Shown one piece after another: positions 5,130 through 8,304 of a DNA stretch of 8,304 nucleotides. The DNA comes from Planctomycetaceae bacterium. GTDB lineage: Bacteria > Planctomycetota > Planctomycetia > Pirellulales > Thermoguttaceae. Under the pieces are notes generated by a model that saw only the letters and a program-made list of their open reading frames with translations, was not told where the DNA came from and did no database searches. Positions within the stretch are counted from its first letter, which is position 1. Every line of letters starts with the position of its first letter. Position numbers and translations under genes: made by a program. The stretch spans positions 1-8,304 of the forward strand of contig JAIRLW010000174.1 in NCBI GenBank assembly GCA_031259095.1, written 5' to 3'.

Positions 5130-7608
5130 AAAAGACTCGTAATACCGGTTTGCCGGTTGTTGGTTGTGGAGGTTGTTTTTGTTTATTGACAACATTTTGC
5201 GGTTCCGGTAATTCCGTCGGGCTTGGCTCGATAGGCGGATCATCAGGACGGGCATTGTTGTAAAATGAAGTCTCCGGCGAAAAAAGACGAACATCATTCA
5301 TTGGGAGAATTGCTTCCTCTTCGCAAACTTTGACATTGACTGCCTTTGTTTTCGCCGCGTAAAGCGATAACGCCATCAGCGGAAAGTAAACAGAATAATA
5401 ATGGTACTTCAAATAAAAAACAAGCGGAAAACCAGTTCCCGTAAATTCCGGTTCAAACCATGTTCCATCATTTCGTTGCCGATCCAGTAAAAACCTAATT
5501 CCACGATAAACGGCTTGATCCTCTATTTTTCCCGCTGCAATCAGTCCCATAATTGCCCATGCGGTTTGTGAAGCGGTTGGAGTTCCGTGTCCGCGAAGCG
5601 ATGGGTCTTGGTAGGAATCCGGCGATTCCCCCCAACCTCCGCTCGGATGTTGATGAGCCGACAACCAGTTCGCACCGGCAATAATCGCCGAATCCTCCGG
5701 CTTAACCCCGACCGCCGTTAAACCGGTCAACGCTTGCCATGTCCCGTAAATATAGTTGACGCCCCAACGTCCAAACCAACTTCCATCCGCTTGCTGTTCT
5801 TTCCGCATATACGCAACCACACGGTCAATTTCCGCGTTTTGACCAACCCGAAAACCAAGCCGCCCAAGCGATTCCATCACACGACCCGTTAAATCCGGCG
5901 TACTTGGATCAATCATCGCGTTGTGATCCGCAAAAGGAACCTTACACAAAATTTCTTTGTTATTCCCGCGATCAAATGCCGCCCAACCTCCATCTTTATT
6001 TTGCATTGCCAAAAGCCAACGTAATCCGCTTTCAAGTGCGGCGGTCGTGTCGGCAACATCCAACGCACTCTGACGCGCATCGTTCAACGATTCGGCGCTC
6101 TCGCAAACAGTCAACCGTAAATCAGACGGCAACACCCCGGAAACCGGTTCCGTTTTTTCTCCCGACTTTTCCGCATGTTCCCGAAGAATCAACGGTTTAC
6201 GTCCGGCAATTGGCGCGGTTGACGATGTTAGCGGTATCGTTGTCGTTGGAAGCGTTGTTGATGATAACATTGTTGTTCGCGCTTCGTCGAAACGTCCGGC
6301 GAGTACCATTAACGCCATCGCCGTGTCGTCGCAATCCGGATAAAAAGCGTTATTAAATTCAAAACACCACGCACCGGTTGGAGGTGGAACCTGTGAAGCG
6401 GGACATTTTCCGTTTGTGTCTCCGACCTGCCATTTTCCCGCTTCACATGTTCCTTTAATATGTCGGGAGCGAACCCACTGAACACCTTTACGAACTGCCG
6501 GATGTGCAGCGGTGAGTCCGCCAAGCATTAACGCTTTCAACGTCAATGCCGTATCCCAAACCGGCGACTTGCAAGGCTGAATCCGTACACTTCCGCGTTT
6601 TTCGTTTTTGATCGCCAAATCGTTCAATTGTTTTCGGAAATACAAAATTTCTTGAGAATCATCGGCGTAACCGAGCGCTTTGAAGGCAATCCACGCCCAG
6701 ACAATCGGCGGATAAATCGCGCCGGGTCCGTCGCTGTCTTTGCAATGCTCCAACGTCCAACGGACTGCTTTTTCAATACCGATTTTACGAAACGGCGTTA
6801 AACCGCAACGCCGACAAATCCACATTGCCGAATTACAAAACCGAAAAAAACTGTCCCACGAAAACGGGTTCCGTGAAATTTTTTTACCCGGAGCGGTGAG
6901 CGGCGCCCATTGCTCCGGATTTTTGACGAAAATCTCCCGAACTCCCTTTTCCGGCGGCAATTCCCGAATCGGAGCAAGGGCGGAAACAATCGACAACGGC
7001 ACAAAAATAGTCCGCGACCATGCGCTCATCGCATAAATATTGATGGGAAACCATTTCGGCAACAACATCATTTGCGGCGGAACTGCCGGACACACGTTAT
7101 GCGGAATTTGTCCTAAAATGGCAAGATAAAATCGTGTGAAACTATTAACTTTATCAACGCCGCCGAGTTCTAACGCCCGAATCCTTGCCCGTTGCATCGA
7201 TTCCGAAGCAGGGTCATAACCGGTTAATTTCAGGGCAAAATAGGCTTTAACCGTGTTATTAACGTCGGATTTTCCGCCGGTGTACATTCCCCATCCGCCG
7301 TCTTCGAGTTGAGTGTCGATCAGTTGCACGGCGCACGCTTTCGCTAATTCCGAATCTTCCTCGCCAAGAAACGCAAGAAGCATAATTGTCTCACTCTGAA
7401 GCAACGCATCGCCTTCCAGTTCCGCAACCCAGTAACCGTCGGGATGTTGGTGATTAAAGAAAAACTGACGTGTCGCCGCAATACCGCGCCGTAATTCCTG
7501 TGAAAAAACTTCGTCTATTTCAGGGGGTTGACGTGAAATTTCACGCGCAGAAGGCGGGAAATCCATTGGCGTACCGCAACGGTTCATATTATAAAGATAG
7601 GAGTCCAT
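5122..7608 (-). CDS. shc: Squalene-hopene cyclase (hopanoid biosynthesis)
   Basis: Class II triterpene cyclase that converts squalene to hopene or hopanol by proton-initiated cyclisation, normally as a monotopic membrane enzyme. Numbering from the ATG at 7608 (828 residues), the acid motif DCDD lies at 425-428. Q-W repeats include QHPDGYW (54-60), QLEDGGW (100-106), QNKDGGW (536-542), QQADGSWFGRWGVNYIYG (605-622), QHPSGGW (653-659) and QRNDGTW (711-717). The late TGTGFPLVFYLKYHYY (723-738) is also typical. Known SHCs are about 630-720 residues. The excess here is an insertion of about 75 residues after the DCDD helix (about 442-518, Thr/Ser/Pro-rich start) and a Pro-rich tail (about 752-828). 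The ATG is favoured over an in-frame TTG at 7722 because AAGGA lies eight bases before it and a good promoter lies inside the TTG extension. No hpn genes are adjacent. Confidence 0.95.
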   Translation of the reverse strand: MDSYLYNMNRCGTPMDFPPSAREISRQPPEIDEVFSQELRRGIAATRQFFFNHQHPDGYWVAELEGDALLQSETIMLLAFLGEEDSELAKACAVQLIDTQLEDGGWGMYTGGKSDVNNTVKAYFALKLTGYDPASESMQRARIRALELGGVDKVNSFTRFYLAILGQIPHNVCPAVPPQMMLLPKWFPINIYAMSAWSRTIFVPLSIVSALAPIRELPPEKGVREIFVKNPEQWAPLTAPGKKISRNPFSWDSFFRFCNSAMWICRRCGLTPFRKIGIEKAVRWTLEHCKDSDGPGAIYPPIVWAWIAFKALGYADDSQEILYFRKQLNDLAIKNEKRGSVRIQPCKSPVWDTALTLKALMLGGLTAAHPAVRKGVQWVRSRHIKGTCEAGKWQVGDTNGKCPASQVPPPTGAWCFEFNNAFYPDCDDTAMALMVLAGRFDEARTTMLSSTTLPTTTIPLTSSTAPIAGRKPLILREHAEKSGEKTEPVSGVLPSDLRLTVCESAESLNDARQSALDVADTTAALESGLRWLLAMQNKDGGWAAFDRGNNKEILCKVPFADHNAMIDPSTPDLTGRVMESLGRLGFRVGQNAEIDRVVAYMRKEQQADGSWFGRWGVNYIYGTWQALTGLTAVGVKPEDSAIIAGANWLSAHQHPSGGWGESPDSYQDPSLRGHGTPTASQTAWAIMGLIAAGKIEDQAVYRGIRFLLDRQRNDGTWFEPEFTGTGFPLVFYLKYHYYSVYFPLMALSLYAAKTKAVNVKVCEEEAILPMNDVRLFSPETSFYNNARPDDPPIEPSPTELPEPQNVVNKQKQPPQPTTGKPVLRVFLG

Positions 7609-7633
7609 TCGTTTCGTCCTTGAATAGGGAGGG

Positions 7634-7648
7634 TACGGCTCAGCCGTA
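7634..7648. promoter_or_regulatory. 15-bp palindrome in the cyclase leader
   Basis: The arms tacggct (7634-7640) and agccgta (7642-7648) are perfectly symmetric about one central base. It lies between the predicted -10 box and the ATG, roughly 15-30 bases after the inferred transcription start. The single-base centre suits a DNA-binding operator better than an RNA hairpin. The regulatory role is inferred. Confidence 0.4.
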
Positions 7649-7669
7649 ATATCTGAACTTGAGCGCGAC

Positions 7670-7698
7670 AGTATAATCCAAACCCAAAAAACAGACAA
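7670..7698 (-). promoter_or_regulatory. Candidate sigma-70-type promoter of the cyclase gene
   Basis: On the minus strand TTGTCT (7693-7698) and TATACT (7670-7675) are separated by exactly 17 bases. They match TTGACA and TATAAT at four and five of six positions. Transcription would start near 7663, giving a leader of about 55 bases before the ATG at 7608. The position inside the TTG-started extension argues that the extension is untranslated. Confidence 0.6.
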
Positions 7699-7723
7699 GA
7701 CGAATTTTTTATGAAAAATCAAC

Positions 7724-7779
7724 AGTCCCTATCGTCCCTAATATCTCTATAAAAAGGGACATTAGGGACGATAGGGACT
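7724..7779. repeat. 19-bp perfect inverted repeat upstream of the cyclase promoter
   Basis: The arms agtccctatcgtccctaat (7724-7742) and its exact complement (7761-7779) are separated by 18 bases. The arms are built from gggac/attaggga blocks like the 25-bp array at 4641-4753. The near arm ends about 25 bases upstream of the predicted -35 box. It could extrude as a cruciform or bind a regulator; no function is shown. Confidence 0.75.
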
Positions 7780-7791
7780 CATGGGACAATT

Positions 7792-7829
7792 AATCAAAAG
7801 AATCAAAAGAATCAAAATAATCAAAAGAA
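7792..7829. repeat. 9-bp tandem repeat abutting element copy 2
   Basis: Four units of aatcaaaag (7792-7827, the third ending in t) run up to the left terminus of element copy 2 at 7830. Like copy 1, copy 2 therefore borders a short tandem array. Confidence 0.85.
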
Positions 7830-8124
7830 GTAATCTATCAGCGGAATATTTATTTTTTATATTAGCCCCGAAAGGGGCGTCTGGATTTTTTACTGAATCG
7901 CCTACCCCAACGGGGTAGGGTTAAGTTCCCCTCGCCAACCCAACGCCCTGAAAGGGCAACGGAATAGTTGATAGTGGAAAGTTACGCAAGCGGAATTTTT
8001 ACTATCCACTATCCACTATCCACTATCCACTATCCACTATCCACTATCAACTATCAACTATTATATCGCCCTTTCAGGGCGAATACTTTTTTAACCTCAA
8101 ACAATAATTCCACTGATATATTAC
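7830..8124 (+). mobile_element. MITE-like non-coding element, copy 2 (295 bp, rearranged inside)
   Basis: The termini are gtaatctatcagcggaat (7830-7847, two mismatches to copy 1) and attccactgatatattac (8107-8124, identical). Hairpins a (gccccgaaaggggc, 7865-7878), b (cctaccccaacggggtagg, 7901-7919) and c (gccctgaaagggc, 7945-7957) are followed by a centre unlike copy 1, then c' (8068-8080). The b' and a' hairpins of copy 1 are missing, as if lost between similar ...cagggc repeats. The 8 bases on the two sides (caaaagaa and catttaca) differ, so there is no target duplication. It is inverted relative to copy 1 and upstream of the cyclase gene. Confidence 0.8.
8001..8056. repeat. Heptamer tandem repeat inside element copy 2
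   Basis: Six exact copies of actatcc (8001-8042) are followed by two of actatca (8043-8056). The sequence ccactatcaactat within it is complementary to atagttgatagtgg at 7964-7977, so the array forms one arm of the element's central stem. Copy 3 shows a different heptamer, agtggag, twice at the matching place (from about 8272). Such arrays tend to vary in length by slippage. Confidence 0.9.
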
Positions 8125-8159
8125 CATTTACACTTTCCTAAAATAACAAACTACTTTTT

Positions 8160-8304
8160 GAAATATTTTTTGTTTTTTACATTAGCCCGATAGGGGCATC
8201 AAGATTATAGCCCACCCCAACGGGGTGGGGTTAAGTTCCTCCCAACCCGACGCCCTGAAAGGGCAACGGAATAGTGGAGAGTGGAGAGTTACGCAAGCGG
8301 AATT
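8160..8304 (+). mobile_element. MITE-like element, copy 3 (left end degraded, cut by window end)
   Basis: From about 8160 the sequence follows copy 2: a T-rich lead, then hairpin a as a damaged gcccgataggggc (8185-8197), hairpin b as cccaccccaacggggtggg (8211-8229) and hairpin c, gccctgaaagggc (8252-8264). The gttacgcaagcggaatt segment shared with copy 2 follows. The GTAA terminus is not recognisable; 8125-8159 between the copies is AT-rich with nothing clear. It is in the same orientation as copy 2, about 35 bp after it. The right half is outside the window. Confidence 0.7.

Noticed and set aside
5904..6356. 150-codon plus-strand frame inside the cyclase gene
   Set aside because: It is wholly antisense to a clearly coding region with conserved cyclase motifs; its composition is that of a shadow frame.
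7609..7722. Signal-peptide-like N-terminal extension of the cyclase from a TTG start
   Set aside because: The hydrophobic run is encoded by a promoter-like region, the start is TTG, and a better ATG with AAGGA lies at 7608. Known SHCs do not need a cleavable signal peptide.
8001..8056. Heptamer run as a coding repeat
   Set aside because: No open frame with a start and protein context spans it, and it lies inside the non-coding element.

Overview
The window is most likely chromosomal DNA of a planctomycete. The DUF6677-type membrane protein, the short acidic lipoprotein and the HLSDRELYTL-type protein all look like families I associate with Planctomycetota, and most genes lack strong Shine-Dalgarno sites. 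This assignment is inferred from protein character, not from a search. No rRNA, tRNA, CRISPR array or transposase gene is visible.

Layout. At the left edge is the 5' part of a minus-strand gene (1-112), followed by about 410 bp of AT-rich DNA. Two plus-strand genes come next: a DUF6677-like membrane protein (525-1157) and a sulfatase-fold protein (1511-2647) that has lost its nucleophile motif and most metal ligands. A diverged 59-bp inverted repeat (1194-1252 and 2717-2775) brackets the second gene, and a 12-unit, 10-bp tandem array precedes it. Three minus-strand genes follow and could be one transcription unit: an unknown acidic protein (3854-4417), a lipoprotein (3226-3774) and nucleoside diphosphate kinase (2777-3193).

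The right half is dominated by a long squalene-hopene cyclase gene on the minus strand (5122-7608). It has a good candidate promoter, and a large insertion lies just after the catalytic DCDD motif. The gene sits between two copies, in inverted orientation, of a 290-bp non-coding element (4753-5039 and 7830-8124). A third, truncated copy runs off the right edge, and a lone terminal repeat lies at 2694-2711. The elements have 18-bp terminal inverted repeats beginning GTAA and a mirrored set of short GC-rich hairpins. Copy 1 interrupts a 25-bp tandem array and is flanked by an 8-bp direct repeat, which is what a transposition event would leave. They look like a MITE family; GTAA ends with 8-bp duplications recall IS66-type elements.

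The genes do not form an obvious single pathway. Hopanoid cyclisation (SHC) and nucleotide-pool maintenance (Ndk) are housekeeping-like. The most unusual content is the dense layer of intergenic repeats and the catalytically stripped sulfatase-like protein.
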